The position numbers and the translations under genes are program-made. Shown here one piece after another: positions 25,207 through 34,224 of a stretch of 64,000 nt of DNA (positions are counted from its first letter, which is position 1; each line of letters begins with the position of its first letter). The stretch is from Dechloromonas agitata is5 (lineage in GTDB: Bacteria > Pseudomonadota > Gammaproteobacteria > Burkholderiales > Rhodocyclaceae): the NCBI RefSeq assembly GCF_000519045.1, contig NZ_KI912532.1:1116001-1180000 (forward strand), read 5' to 3'. The notes below the pieces were generated by a model. It was not told where the DNA came from and made no database searches. It was given only the letters and a program-made list of their open reading frames with translations.

Positions 25207-27498
25207 ATGACCGGTCGGCTGTTCCGCATTCGCGGCCTCGTTCAGGGGGTCGGCTTCCGGCCCTTCGTCTGGCGGCTGGCGAACGAACTCGGTTTGACGG
25301 GCTGGGTGCGCAATGACGGGGCCGGGGTGGTGGCTGCCGTGGGCGGCGAAAACTGGCAGGAATTTGCCCGCCGCTTGCAGCGCGAGGCACCGCGCCTGGC
25401 GCGCATCGATGCCATCGACTGTACACCGGCCGAGGTGTCCGGCGAGGGCTTCGTCATCCTGGCGAGCGCGTCGGGCGAGGTGGCGACCGCCATCGGGCCG
25501 GATGCGGCGATCTGTCCCGCCTGCATCGCCGATCTCTGCGATCCGGCCAACCGCCGCTGGCGCTATGCCTTTACCACCTGCACGCATTGCGGGCCGCGTT
25601 ACACGGTCAGCCGGCAAATTCCCTACGACCGGGCGTCGACCAGCCTGGCCGGCTTTCCGCTCTGTACGCCGTGCGCTGTGGAATACAGCGCGCCGGCCGA
25701 CCGCCGTTTCCATGCCGAAACGACCTGCTGCCCGGCGTGCGGGCCGCAACTGAGCTTGCTGGATGAGGCGGGACAGGCGCTGGTCGGCGATCCGATTGCC
25801 GAAACCCTGCGCCTGCTGCGCGACGGTCGCATCGTCGCCATCAAGGGCCTCGGCGGCTTCCATCTGGCCTGCGATGCGCGCCATGCGGCTGCCGTGGCCG
25901 GGCTGCGCGAGCGCAAGCAACGCGAGGCCAAACCGTTCGCGGTGATGGGCCTGAATGTCGCCTCGCTGTCCGGCCTGGCGCGCATCGGCAAGGCGGAATC
26001 GGCCTTGCTGCACAGCGTGGCTGCCCCCGTCGTGTTGTGTCCGAAAGGCGAACTCGAACTGCCCGGCATCGCGCCCGGCCTGGCCTGGCTTGGTGCGATG
26101 CTGCCGGCGACGCCGCTGCACCTGCTGCTCTGGCATGAGGCGGCTGGCCGGCCGGCCGGCACCGATTGGCTCAAGCAGCCGAGCGACCTGCTGCTCGTGA
26201 TGACCAGCGCCAACCCGCATGGCGAGCCGCTGGTCATCGCCAACGACGAGGCGCTGGTGCGCCTGGCCGGCATCGCCGACGCCTTCCTGCTGCACGACCG
26301 CGACATCGTCATCCGCTGCGACGACTCGGTGGTGCGGGCCACGCCGCAGGGGCCGGCCTTCATCCGCCGCGCCCGGGGCTATGTGCCGGTGCCGGTCGCC
26401 CTGGCCGAGGATGGGCCGACGGTGCTGGCTCTGGGCGGTTACCTGAAGAACACGGTGTGCGTGATGAAGGGCCGCGAGGCCTTCCTGTCGCAGCACGTCG
26501 GCGGCTTGGACAACGCGGCGGCCATCGGCTTCCTCGAGGAAACCGTCGAACACCTGCTGGCCATCCTGGACGTGAAGCCGGAGATCGTCGCGCACGACCT
26601 GCATCCGGACTTTCCCTCCACCCATCTCGCCGTGCACCTGGCCGAACGCTTCCACGTTCCGGCGCAGGCGGTCGGCCACCATGCGGCGCACCTGGCCGCC
26701 ATCGCCGCCGAGCACGGGGTCGATGTGCCGCTGGTCGGTCTGGCGCTGGATGGCGTCGGCCTTGGCCCGGATGGTGGCGCCTGGGGGGGCGAGTTGTTGC
26801 GGCTGGATGGCGCCGATTGCGCTCGCCTCGGCCATCTCCGGCCCCTCCGCCTGCCGGGCGGCGACCGGGCGGCGCGCGAGCCCTGGCGCATGGCGGTTGC
26901 GGCCCTCCACGATGGCGGGCTGGGCGAACGCCTCGCCGACTGGCTGGGGCGAACCTGGCCGGGCCGCGATGCCGGGCCTTTGCTTACCCTGCTCGCCCGC
27001 GACTTGCGCTGCCCGCCGACAACCAGCCTCGGCCGCTGGTTCGATGCGGCGGCCGCCCTGCTCGGTGTGCGCGACGTAATGGCCTTCGAGGGCCAGGCGG
27101 CGATGGAGCTGGAAGGGCTGGCGACCCACCATGGCCCGCTAACGCCCCTCGCGTCCGGTTACGTCGTGCGCGCAGGAGGGCGAGAACTCGACCTGTCGCC
27201 CCTGCTGGCCGCCTTGCTGGATGGCCGTCACGATGCGGCGCACGGTGCGGCTCTCTTCCATGCCACGCTGGCCGCCGGCCTGGCCGACTGGGCGCTGGCT
27301 GTGCCTGGTGGCTTGCCGGGCGGGCGGCTGGCCGTTGGCGGTGGCTGTGCGATGAACGCTGTGTTGATGGCGGCCCTGCGGGCCCGCCTCGAACCGGCCG
27401 GAATCACGCTGCTCGAAGCGCGCCAGGCTCCCCCCAACGATGGTGGTCTGGCACTGGGTCAGGCCTGGTTGGCCCGGCGGGCTAGTCAATTGGTCTGA
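25207..27498 (+). CDS. hypF: Carbamoyltransferase HypF
   Basis: Uses carbamoyl phosphate and ATP to carbamoylate the HypE C-terminal cysteine, the first step to the cyanide ligands. 763 residues. Order: acylphosphatase domain (1-90, VQGVGFRPF), two zinc fingers (C103/C106, C125/C128, C153/C156, C175/C178), YrdC-like domain (about 190-370) and a Kae1-like domain with HDLHPDFPST and GHHAAHLAAIAAEH. ATG 25207 was chosen because GAGGGA lies 5 bases upstream. In Ralstonia-type loci hypF directly follows hypB; here the nar cluster separates them. Confidence 0.96.
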   Translation: MTGRLFRIRGLVQGVGFRPFVWRLANELGLTGWVRNDGAGVVAAVGGENWQEFARRLQREAPRLARIDAIDCTPAEVSGEGFVILASASGEVATAIGPDAAICPACIADLCDPANRRWRYAFTTCTHCGPRYTVSRQIPYDRASTSLAGFPLCTPCAVEYSAPADRRFHAETTCCPACGPQLSLLDEAGQALVGDPIAETLRLLRDGRIVAIKGLGGFHLACDARHAAAVAGLRERKQREAKPFAVMGLNVASLSGLARIGKAESALLHSVAAPVVLCPKGELELPGIAPGLAWLGAMLPATPLHLLLWHEAAGRPAGTDWLKQPSDLLLVMTSANPHGEPLVIANDEALVRLAGIADAFLLHDRDIVIRCDDSVVRATPQGPAFIRRARGYVPVPVALAEDGPTVLALGGYLKNTVCVMKGREAFLSQHVGGLDNAAAIGFLEETVEHLLAILDVKPEIVAHDLHPDFPSTHLAVHLAERFHVPAQAVGHHAAHLAAIAAEHGVDVPLVGLALDGVGLGPDGGAWGGELLRLDGADCARLGHLRPLRLPGGDRAAREPWRMAVAALHDGGLGERLADWLGRTWPGRDAGPLLTLLARDLRCPPTTSLGRWFDAAAALLGVRDVMAFEGQAAMELEGLATHHGPLTPLASGYVVRAGGRELDLSPLLAALLDGRHDAAHGAALFHATLAAGLADWALAVPGGLPGGRLAVGGGCAMNAVLMAALRARLEPAGITLLEARQAPPNDGGLALGQAWLARRASQLV

Positions 27499-27513
27499 CA
27501 AGTCGCTGATCAA

Positions 27514-27538
27514 TTTGCTTCCGGGAGTGGAAAGCAAA
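27514..27538. repeat. Inverted repeat, candidate activator site upstream of the hyb promoter
   Basis: TTTGCTT-N11-AAGCAAA, perfect 7-bp arms, is centred about 109 bases upstream of the start predicted from the sigma-54 promoter. A repeat of the same design (7-bp arms, 11-base spacer, GCTT/AAGC core) lies upstream of the hoxN sigma-54 promoter. HoxA enhancer function is inferred only. Confidence 0.45.
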
Positions 27539-27607
27539 GGGTGGTTTTCCGCTGTCAGTTCACTTATCACTTTCGGCAAGGCACTGTATTGACGGAGTTT
27601 TTCGACC

Positions 27608-27623
27608 TGGCCCGGCAGTTGCT
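27608..27623 (+). promoter_or_regulatory. Sigma-54 promoter of the hydrogenase operon
   Basis: TGGCCCG-GCAG-TTGCT fits TGGCACG-N4-TTGC(A/T) with a single mismatch and exact spacing. It predicts a start near 27635, giving an 87-base leader before hybO. Uptake hydrogenase operons under HoxA/HupR are commonly sigma-54 dependent. Confidence 0.8.
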
Positions 27624-27721
27624 ACAAGTGGTCGAAAATATTCGATAAAAGCCAGCTCCCCCAGCAGAGAGAAGGTGCCGTTCATCGAGCGGCATCGGGA
27701 AACCATAACAAGGGGAGATCC

Positions 27722-28894
27722 ATGGCCAACCAAAATTTGATTTCGCTGGAACAGGATGACCGCATCGAGGCGGCGGCGCGCCGTCTGCAGATGGGCCGGC
27801 GCGAGTTCCTGCAATTCTGCGCCGCGATGGCGACGACGCTGGGCTTGCCGCAGGGCGCTGACGCAGCCGTCGCTGAAGCGGTTGCCGCCAACAAGCGGCC
27901 GAGCGTGATCTGGCTGCACTTCCAGGAGTGCACCGGCTGTACCGAATCCATGCTGCGTGCCGAGCATCCGACGCTGGAGAAGCTGATTCTCGACGTCATC
28001 TCGCTCGACTACCACGAGACGCTGTTCGCGGCCGCCGGCCATCAGGTCGAAGCTGCCCGCAAGACGGCGATGACCGAAAACAAGGGCAAATACCTGCTGG
28101 TCGTCGAAGGCGCCATTCCGACGCGCGACGGCGGCATTTACTGCAAGGTCGGCGGCAAGACCGCCATCGAACTGCTCAAGGAATGTGCGGCCGACGCGGC
28201 GGCGGTGATCGCCATCGGCTCCTGTGCCTCGTGGGGCGGCATGCCCTCGACCGACCCGAACCCGACCGGTGCCATGGGCGTGGACAAGGTGCTCGGCAAG
28301 CCGGTCGTGACCATTCCCGGCTGCCCGCCCAACCCGTACAACTTCCTGTCGACCGTCGTGCATTTCCTGACCTTCGGTTCGCTGCCGGCGGTTGACCACC
28401 TCGGCCGGCCGAAATTCGCCTATTCCCGCCTGGTGCATGAAAACTGCGAGCGCCGCGCCCACTTCGATGCCGGTCGCTTCGCGATGGATTTCGGCGACGA
28501 CGGCCACCGCAAGGGCTATTGCCTGTACAAGCTGGGCTGCAAGGGGCCGGAAACCTACGCCAACTGCCCGACCATCCAGTTCGGCGATGCCGGCGCCGGC
28601 ACCTGGCCGGTCGGTTGCGGCCATCCGTGCATCGGCTGTACGGAGCAGGGTGTCGGCTTCGAGAAGCCGATCCATGCCGTAGCCAAGCTGAAGAACATCG
28701 AGCCATCCGCCTTCCTGCCGCGCATCGTCGAGGAAAAGGGTGTTGGTGCGTCGCTCGGCTCGGCTGCCGTGCTGGCGGCCGTGGCCGGTGCCGCCGCGGG
28801 CGCCGGGGCGATGGTCGCCAAGAATCTCGGCCTGTCGCACAAGGCCGAGCAGATGGAAGAAGCCAAGAAATCCGACGCCAAAGCGGAGGTCTGA
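27722..28894 (+). CDS. hybO: [NiFe]-hydrogenase small subunit (HybO-type)
   Basis: Exported small subunit (390 residues) carrying three FeS clusters that take electrons from the NiFe site. The twin-arginine signal is GRREFLQF (R26, R27). Proximal cluster cysteines start with C70 and C73 in ECTGCTES; Gly occupies the place of the extra cysteine seen in O2-tolerant enzymes, so a standard [4Fe-4S] cluster is expected. A C-terminal hydrophobic helix (about 340-370) anchors it to the membrane. RBS is AAGGGGAG. It is the first gene of hybOABC, as in Hyd-2-type enzymes. Confidence 0.95.
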   Translation: MANQNLISLEQDDRIEAAARRLQMGRREFLQFCAAMATTLGLPQGADAAVAEAVAANKRPSVIWLHFQECTGCTESMLRAEHPTLEKLILDVISLDYHETLFAAAGHQVEAARKTAMTENKGKYLLVVEGAIPTRDGGIYCKVGGKTAIELLKECAADAAAVIAIGSCASWGGMPSTDPNPTGAMGVDKVLGKPVVTIPGCPPNPYNFLSTVVHFLTFGSLPAVDHLGRPKFAYSRLVHENCERRAHFDAGRFAMDFGDDGHRKGYCLYKLGCKGPETYANCPTIQFGDAGAGTWPVGCGHPCIGCTEQGVGFEKPIHAVAKLKNIEPSAFLPRIVEEKGVGASLGSAAVLAAVAGAAAGAGAMVAKNLGLSHKAEQMEEAKKSDAKAEV

Positions 28895-28895
28895 G

Positions 28896-29921
28896 ATGAC
28901 CAGTAGACGCGATTTTCTCCGCGGCTGCCTGGCCGGCGGCGCAGCAGCGGCTTCGGCCGTGCTGCCCGAGACGGCCTGCGCCCGCGACACGCTGCAGCGG
29001 CCGCCCGAGGGGCTTGGCCTGCTCTACGACGCGACCCTGTGCGTCGGTTGTCAGGCCTGCGTCGCCGCCTGCAAGCAGGCCAACGGCAACCCGGCCGAGT
29101 TTTCCGCCATGGACAAGTTGTGGGACAGCCCGCTCGATACCAGCGGCCATACCTTCAACCTGATCAAGATGTATCGCAACGGCACGATGGAAACGAAGGA
29201 CGCCGAGGAAAACGGCTTCGCCTTCATGAAGACTTCGTGCATGCACTGTGCCGACCCGTCCTGCGTCTCGGCCTGCCCGGTGTCGGCGATGACCAAGGAC
29301 CCGGTCACCGGCATCGTCGGTTACGACGCCGATGCCTGCATCGGCTGCCGCTACTGCGTCGCCGCCTGCCCGTTCGGCATTCCCAAGTACCAGTACGACT
29401 CGCCGACCGGCAAGATCGGCAAGTGTGAGCTGTGCCGTCATCGCCACAAGGACGGCCATTACTCGGCCTGTGCCGAGGTCTGCCCGACCGGTGCCACGCT
29501 GTTCGGCCGGACCGAGGATTTGCTGGCCGAAGCCAAGCGCCGCCTGGCCGCCAAGCCGGGCGAGAAGCTGGTCGTGCCGCGCGGCCGCCTGCCCAAGCCG
29601 GGCGAAACGGCCGAGGAAGCCGCCCGGTGGAAGGGCCTGGTCGATCAGAGCTACGAAGCGGTGGCCGGCACCTATCTGCAGCACGTCTATGGCGAGAAGG
29701 AATACGGCGGCACGCAGGTGCTCAAGCTGTCGGCCGTCAATTTCCAGAAGGCCGGCCTGCCCGACCTGCCGCCCAAGTCCTCGGCGGCGACTTCGGAAAC
29801 CATCCAGCACACGCTGTACGGCGGCATGATCATGCCGATCGCCGTATTGGCCGGCCTGACCTGGGTCGCCAAGCGCAATGTCGTGCCGGAAGACGATGAC
29901 CAGAAGGGAGGCAAGCAATGA
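28896..29921 (+). CDS. hybA: Hydrogenase ferredoxin-like subunit HybA
   Basis: Periplasmic electron-transfer subunit (341 residues) between the hydrogenase dimer and HybB. Tat signal SRRDFLRG at residues 3-10. Four cysteine-rich motifs are visible: CVGCQACVAACKQ, CMHCADPSCVSACP, CIGCRYCVAACPFG and CELCRHRHKDGHYSACAEVCP (in part), consistent with four [4Fe-4S] clusters. A C-terminal helix (about 312-330) probably anchors it. One base separates it from the hybO stop, and it overlaps hybB by 4 bases. Confidence 0.95.
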   Translation: MTSRRDFLRGCLAGGAAAASAVLPETACARDTLQRPPEGLGLLYDATLCVGCQACVAACKQANGNPAEFSAMDKLWDSPLDTSGHTFNLIKMYRNGTMETKDAEENGFAFMKTSCMHCADPSCVSACPVSAMTKDPVTGIVGYDADACIGCRYCVAACPFGIPKYQYDSPTGKIGKCELCRHRHKDGHYSACAEVCPTGATLFGRTEDLLAEAKRRLAAKPGEKLVVPRGRLPKPGETAEEAARWKGLVDQSYEAVAGTYLQHVYGEKEYGGTQVLKLSAVNFQKAGLPDLPPKSSAATSETIQHTLYGGMIMPIAVLAGLTWVAKRNVVPEDDDQKGGKQ

Positions 29922-31078
29922 GTGCCCATCATCCCGCCGCTCCGGTCGGCGGCAAGCTGTTCAACCTGCCGGTGATGATCTGCAGCCTGCTGATCGCCGC
30001 CATGGTCGCCGTGCTCTTCGTCCGTTTCATCTTCGGACTGGGTGCCGTGACCAACTTGAACGACGGCTACCCGTGGGGCATCTGGGTCGTCTTCGACGTC
30101 GTCATCGGCTCGGCCTTCGCCTGCGGCGGTTTCTCGGTCGCCATGCTGGTGTACATCTTCAATCGCGGCGAGTACCACCCGCTGGTCCGTCCGGCCTTGC
30201 TGGCCAGCCTGTTCGGCTATACGCTGGCCGGGGTCGGGGTGCTGTTCGACCTCGGTCGCTGGTGGAACTTCTGGCACATCCTGTGGCCGGGCTATGCCAA
30301 TCCCAATTCGGTGATGTTCGAGGTGGCCCTGTGCATCTCCTGCTACATCATCGTGATGTGGATCGAGTTCTCGCCGGTCTTCATGGAAAAGTGGGGCATG
30401 AAGGTGCAGAAGAAGAAGCTGGAGAAGGTGCTGTTCTTCTTCATCGCTTTGGGCACCCTGCTGCCGATGATGCACCAGTCCTCGCTCGGCACGCTGCTCG
30501 TCGTCATGGGGCCGCAGGTCAATCCGCTGTGGCAGACGCCGGTCGTGCCGCTGCTTTTCCTGCTCTCCGCCATCACCATCGGTTACGGCGTGGTGCTCTT
30601 CGAGTCCTGCGTCGCCTCGTCGGCCTACCGCATGGAAATCGAGATGCACCTGCTGCAGCCGCTGGCCAAGGTCATGCTCGGCATGCTCAGCGTCTTCCTG
30701 ATCGTCCGTTTCGGTGATCTGGTCGTGCGCAACGCATTCGGTCACGCCCTGCAGCCGACGCTGGAAGCGTTCTTCTTCTGGTTGGAAACCGCCTGCTTCG
30801 TCCTGCCTTACCTGCTGGTCGGCACCGCCGGCGCCCGGCGCAATCCGGCCCGCCTGTTCCTGGCTGGCGTGGCGATCATGCTCGGCGGCGTGCTGTTGCG
30901 CGTCAATGGCTTCCTGATCGGCTACGACACCGGCCTCGGCGTCGACCACGGTTGGAACTATTTCCCGAGCATCGCCGAAATGCTGGTCACTATCGGCATG
31001 TTCGCGCTCGAAGTGCTCGGCTACATCATCATTACCCGCCGCTTCCCCGTGCTGCCGCGCAGCGCAGCGGCCCACTGA
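29918..31078 (+). CDS. hybB: Hydrogenase quinone-reducing membrane subunit HybB
   Basis: NrfD/PsrC-family integral membrane protein (386 residues, about ten helices) that passes electrons from HybA to the quinone pool. It has no heme ligands, unlike the cytochrome b subunits of HupC/HoxZ type. This shows the enzyme is organised like E. coli hydrogenase 2 rather than the Ralstonia membrane-bound hydrogenase. It is followed by a 21-base gap and hybC. Confidence 0.94.
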   Translation: MSAHHPAAPVGGKLFNLPVMICSLLIAAMVAVLFVRFIFGLGAVTNLNDGYPWGIWVVFDVVIGSAFACGGFSVAMLVYIFNRGEYHPLVRPALLASLFGYTLAGVGVLFDLGRWWNFWHILWPGYANPNSVMFEVALCISCYIIVMWIEFSPVFMEKWGMKVQKKKLEKVLFFFIALGTLLPMMHQSSLGTLLVVMGPQVNPLWQTPVVPLLFLLSAITIGYGVVLFESCVASSAYRMEIEMHLLQPLAKVMLGMLSVFLIVRFGDLVVRNAFGHALQPTLEAFFFWLETACFVLPYLLVGTAGARRNPARLFLAGVAIMLGGVLLRVNGFLIGYDTGLGVDHGWNYFPSIAEMLVTIGMFALEVLGYIIITRRFPVLPRSAAAH

Positions 31079-31099
31079 ATCCAGGGATAGGAGAACAAC

Positions 31100-32812
31100 A
31101 TGAACAAACGTGTCACCATCGACCCGGTCACCCGTATCGAGGGTCACCTGCGCGTCGACGTCGAAGTGGATGGCGGCCGCGTCAAGAAGGCCTGGGCCTC
31201 CGGCCAGATGTGGCGGGGTGTCGAGAACATCCTGATCGGCCGCGACCCGCGCGATGCCTGGGCGATCACCCAGCGCATCTGCGGCGTATGCACCACGGTG
31301 CATGCCATCGCCTCGGTACGCGCCGTCGAGAATGCGCTGCAGCTGGAAATCCCGGTCAATGCGCAGTACATCCGCAACATGATCATGCTGGCCCACGCCG
31401 TGCATGATCACATCGTGCATTTCTACCACCTGTCCGCGCTCGATTGGGTCGACGTGACCTCGGCGCTGAAGGCCGACCCGGCCAAGACAGCCAGCCTGGC
31501 GGAAAGCCTCTCCAACTGGAGCGGCAACTCGAAGGCCGAGTTCGTCAAGGTGCAGGAACGCCTGAAGGGCTTCGTCGGCACCGGCCAGCTCGGCATCTTC
31601 ACCAATGGCTACTGGGGTCACCCGGCGATGAAGCTGACGCCGGAAGTAAACCTGCTGGCCGTCAGTCACTACCTGCAGGCGCTAGAAATCCAGCGTTTTG
31701 CCAGCAAGATCGTCGCCGTTCTCGGCTCGAAGTCGCCGCATATCCAGAACGTCGCGGTCGGTGGCGTGGCCAACCCGCTGTCGGTCGACTCGCAGTCGGT
31801 GCTGACCATCGAGCGCCTGCTGGCGATCAAGGAATGGATGCTGAAGCTGGAAGACTTCGTCAAGAACGTCTATCTGGTCGACGTCGGCGCCATCGGCGGT
31901 TTCTATGCTGACTGGACGAAGTATGGGCGCGGCATCACCGATTACCTGTGCGTGCCGGACATCCCGCTCGACGGCAAGGGTGAAAAATTTGCGCTGCCCG
32001 GCGGCTACATCGCCGACGGCAAGCTGGAGAGCTTCAAGGCGATCACCAGCTTCAACGACAAGTACTTCACCGAGGGCGTCTCGGAAGCGATCAAGCACTC
32101 CTGGTACAACTACAGCGCCGGCAACGACAAATCGCTGCATCCATACAAGGGCGAAACGACGCCGAACTACACCGACTTCCAGGACGACGGCAAATACAGC
32201 TGGTTGAAGTCGCCGACCTTCTACGGCAAGCCGATGCAGGTGGGCCCACTGCCACGCGTGCTGAACATGCTGGCCGCCGGCCATGAGCCGACCAAGAAGT
32301 ACGCCACCGCCGCGCTCGACCTGGTGTCCAAGGTCGCTGGTGCCAAGGTGGGCGTCGAGGCGCTGCATTCGACCATCGGCCGCCATGCGGCACGGGCGGT
32401 CGGCTGCGCGGTACAGGTCGATGAATTGCTCAACCAGTGGGATCTGCTGCTCGCCAACATGGGCAAGGGCGACCTCAAGACCTTCAACAAGCCGGTCTTC
32501 CCGAAAGGCGAGCAGATGGGCGTCGGCTTCCACGAAGCCCCGCGCGGCGTGTTGTCGCACTGGGTGGTCATCGACTCCGGCAAGATCAAGAACTACCAGT
32601 GCGTCGTGCCGACCACCTGGAACGCCGCACCGCGCAACGAGAAGGATCAGCCGGGCGCCTACGAGGCCTGCCTGATCGACAACCCGGTGGCCGATCCCGA
32701 GAAACCGCTGGAAGTGCTGCGCACGGTGCATTCCTTCGACCCCTGCCTGGCCTGTGCCGTGCATGTCGTCGATCAGGAGAACAACCCGGTGGTGACCGTC
32801 AAGGCCGTTTGA
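31100..32812 (+). CDS. hybC: [NiFe]-hydrogenase large subunit (HybC-type)
   Basis: Catalytic subunit (570 residues) splitting H2 at the Ni-Fe(CN)2CO centre. The four nickel ligands are C61/C64 (RICGVC) and C549/C552 (DPCLAC). After H555 a 15-residue tail remains that the endopeptidase HupD must remove once nickel is inserted. A strong intrinsic terminator follows 25 bases after the stop, before the maturation genes. Confidence 0.97.
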   Translation: MNKRVTIDPVTRIEGHLRVDVEVDGGRVKKAWASGQMWRGVENILIGRDPRDAWAITQRICGVCTTVHAIASVRAVENALQLEIPVNAQYIRNMIMLAHAVHDHIVHFYHLSALDWVDVTSALKADPAKTASLAESLSNWSGNSKAEFVKVQERLKGFVGTGQLGIFTNGYWGHPAMKLTPEVNLLAVSHYLQALEIQRFASKIVAVLGSKSPHIQNVAVGGVANPLSVDSQSVLTIERLLAIKEWMLKLEDFVKNVYLVDVGAIGGFYADWTKYGRGITDYLCVPDIPLDGKGEKFALPGGYIADGKLESFKAITSFNDKYFTEGVSEAIKHSWYNYSAGNDKSLHPYKGETTPNYTDFQDDGKYSWLKSPTFYGKPMQVGPLPRVLNMLAAGHEPTKKYATAALDLVSKVAGAKVGVEALHSTIGRHAARAVGCAVQVDELLNQWDLLLANMGKGDLKTFNKPVFPKGEQMGVGFHEAPRGVLSHWVVIDSGKIKNYQCVVPTTWNAAPRNEKDQPGAYEACLIDNPVADPEKPLEVLRTVHSFDPCLACAVHVVDQENNPVVTVKAV

Positions 32813-32837
32813 TCGACAACAAATCAACTCTGCGTTG

Positions 32838-32869
32838 GGGGCGCGACAATGCTCGCGCCCCGTTTTTTT
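32838..32869 (+). terminator. Intrinsic terminator between hybC and hupD
   Basis: A perfect 9-bp stem GGGGCGCGA / TCGCGCCCC with a 6-base loop is followed by G and seven T. It ends 10 bases before the hupD start codon. It probably sets a high ratio of structural subunits to maturation proteins. Confidence 0.9.
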
Positions 32870-32879
32870 GGAATTGAGC

Positions 32880-33359
32880 ATGCGTATCGTCGTATTGGGA
32901 ATTGGCAACATCCTGCTGACGGATGAGGGGGTCGGCGTTCGCGTCATCGAGGCGCTGGAACGCGACTACGTGTTGCCGCCGGAAGTCGAGGTGATCGACG
33001 GCGGCACCTGCGGCATGGAAATGCTGGAGCAGCTGGAAAACCTCGATGGGCTGATCGTCGTCGATTGCGTACGGGCCAATCAGCCGCCGGCCACACCCAT
33101 CCTGCTCAAGGGCGACGACGTGCCGGTCTTTTTCAAGACCAAGCTGTCGCCGCATCAGGTCAGCCTGTCCGACGTGCTGGCCAGCCTGGAATTCACCGAC
33201 CGTGCGCCGAAGGCGATCGCCATCGTCGGCATGCAGCCGGTGTCGATGAGCCTGGGCATGGAACTGTCGCCGGAAGTGGCAGCGCAGGTGCCGCAGTTGG
33301 TCGCCATGACGCTGGCCGAACTGGCGGCCTTGGGCATCCAGGCGGAGGCGCGCGGCTGA
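32880..33359 (+). CDS. hupD: Hydrogenase maturation endopeptidase (HybD/HupD family)
   Basis: Cleaves the C-terminal tail of HybC after nickel insertion (159 residues). Nickel-binding residues of HybD are matched: E16 (LLTDEG), D62 (VVDC) and H92 (PHQVSL). The start lies 10 bases behind a terminator and has only a weak ribosome site (GGA). The stop overlaps the next ATG (TGATG). Confidence 0.94.
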   Translation: MRIVVLGIGNILLTDEGVGVRVIEALERDYVLPPEVEVIDGGTCGMEMLEQLENLDGLIVVDCVRANQPPATPILLKGDDVPVFFKTKLSPHQVSLSDVLASLEFTDRAPKAIAIVGMQPVSMSLGMELSPEVAAQVPQLVAMTLAELAALGIQAEARG

Positions 33360-33649
33360 TGTGCCTGTCGATCCCGAAGCGCGTTGTCGAATGGGAAGGC
33401 AGCGGCGACAATGCCGGTGATTTCGCCTGGGTCGAACGCGACGGCCAACGCGAGCGCATCAACATGATGCTGATCGGCCCGCAGCCGGTGGGCAGTTGGG
33501 TGCTCACCTCGCTCGGCCTGGCCAAGGAAGTGGTCGAGGACGAGCAGCGGCAACTGATCGAGGACGCGCTGGCTGCCCTGGCAGCATCGCTGGAAGGCGA
33601 TTTCGACCCGAGCCAGCATTTTCAGGATCTCAACCGCCCGCATGACTGA
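33359..33649 (+). CDS. hupF: HypC-family chaperone HupF-like
   Basis: Second HypC/HupF-type chaperone of the locus (96 residues). The N-terminal MCLSIPKRV carries the functional Cys2. It is longer than HypC, with a C-terminal helical extension (ALAALAASLEGDFDPSQHFQ) as in HupF/HoxL proteins, which protect the large subunit or carry the Fe cofactor under oxic conditions. It is coupled to hupD and overlaps hybE by 8 bases. Confidence 0.88.
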   Translation: MCLSIPKRVVEWEGSGDNAGDFAWVERDGQRERINMMLIGPQPVGSWVLTSLGLAKEVVEDEQRQLIEDALAALAASLEGDFDPSQHFQDLNRPHD

Positions 33650-34199
33650 ACGTATCCGCCAGCCCGCCCTGCAACCGCCCCCCATCCGCCCGGCTGTGCC
33701 GCGCGGTGAAGACCCGGCGGCCTGGCTCGAAGCGCATTATCGCCATGTCTGGGAAACCCGGATGCGCGACCTGCCCTTCGTCAATCCGGCCCTCACTGTC
33801 GAGGCGGTCGGCTTTCAGCGCCTGAACGGTGACTGGCTGGGCGTGATGATCACGCCGTGGTTCCTCAATCTGGTGCTGGTCTATGGCGGGGGCGAGCTGT
33901 GGGGCGACATCCCGGCCGGCGAGCGGCGCTACCTGAACCTGCCGTGCGGTACGATGCAGTTCATCGCCGACGACGATCCGGACATCGGCCCCTACCAGTA
34001 TTGCCCGTTGATCGCGCCGGTCGACAAGCTGCCCGACATGGCCACGGCGCGCTTCGTGGCGGCCGATGCGGTCAAGACGGTGTTCTGCCCGCCAGCACCG
34101 CCCGAACCGGAGCCGGTTGAATTGCCCGAAACCCGGGCGGAAACCCCCGAAGTCAGCCGGCGCGGCTTCTTCCGCCGCCTGGCCGGCAAACGTTCCTGA
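33642..34199 (+). CDS. hybE: Hydrogenase assembly chaperone HybE/HoxT-like
   Basis: 185-residue chaperone of the HybE/HupJ family, which guards the small subunit before Tat export. Family features are the core MRDLPFVNPALTVEAVGF and TPWFLNLVLV, plus the segment GERRYLNLPCGTMQF. The C-terminus carries SRRGFFRRL, resembling a twin-arginine motif but placed at the end of a protein with no following hydrophobic segment. It may mimic the Tat signal it binds (inference). Confidence 0.88.
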   Translation: MTERIRQPALQPPPIRPAVPRGEDPAAWLEAHYRHVWETRMRDLPFVNPALTVEAVGFQRLNGDWLGVMITPWFLNLVLVYGGGELWGDIPAGERRYLNLPCGTMQFIADDDPDIGPYQYCPLIAPVDKLPDMATARFVAADAVKTVFCPPAPPEPEPVELPETRAETPEVSRRGFFRRLAGKRS

Positions 34200-34224
34200 T
34201 CACGACAACAGAGGAGTATGGCGG

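Noticed and set aside
25072..27132. A 686-codon minus-strand frame opposite hypF
   Set aside because: Arg/Gln/Ala-rich shadow; HypF motifs are continuous on the plus strand.
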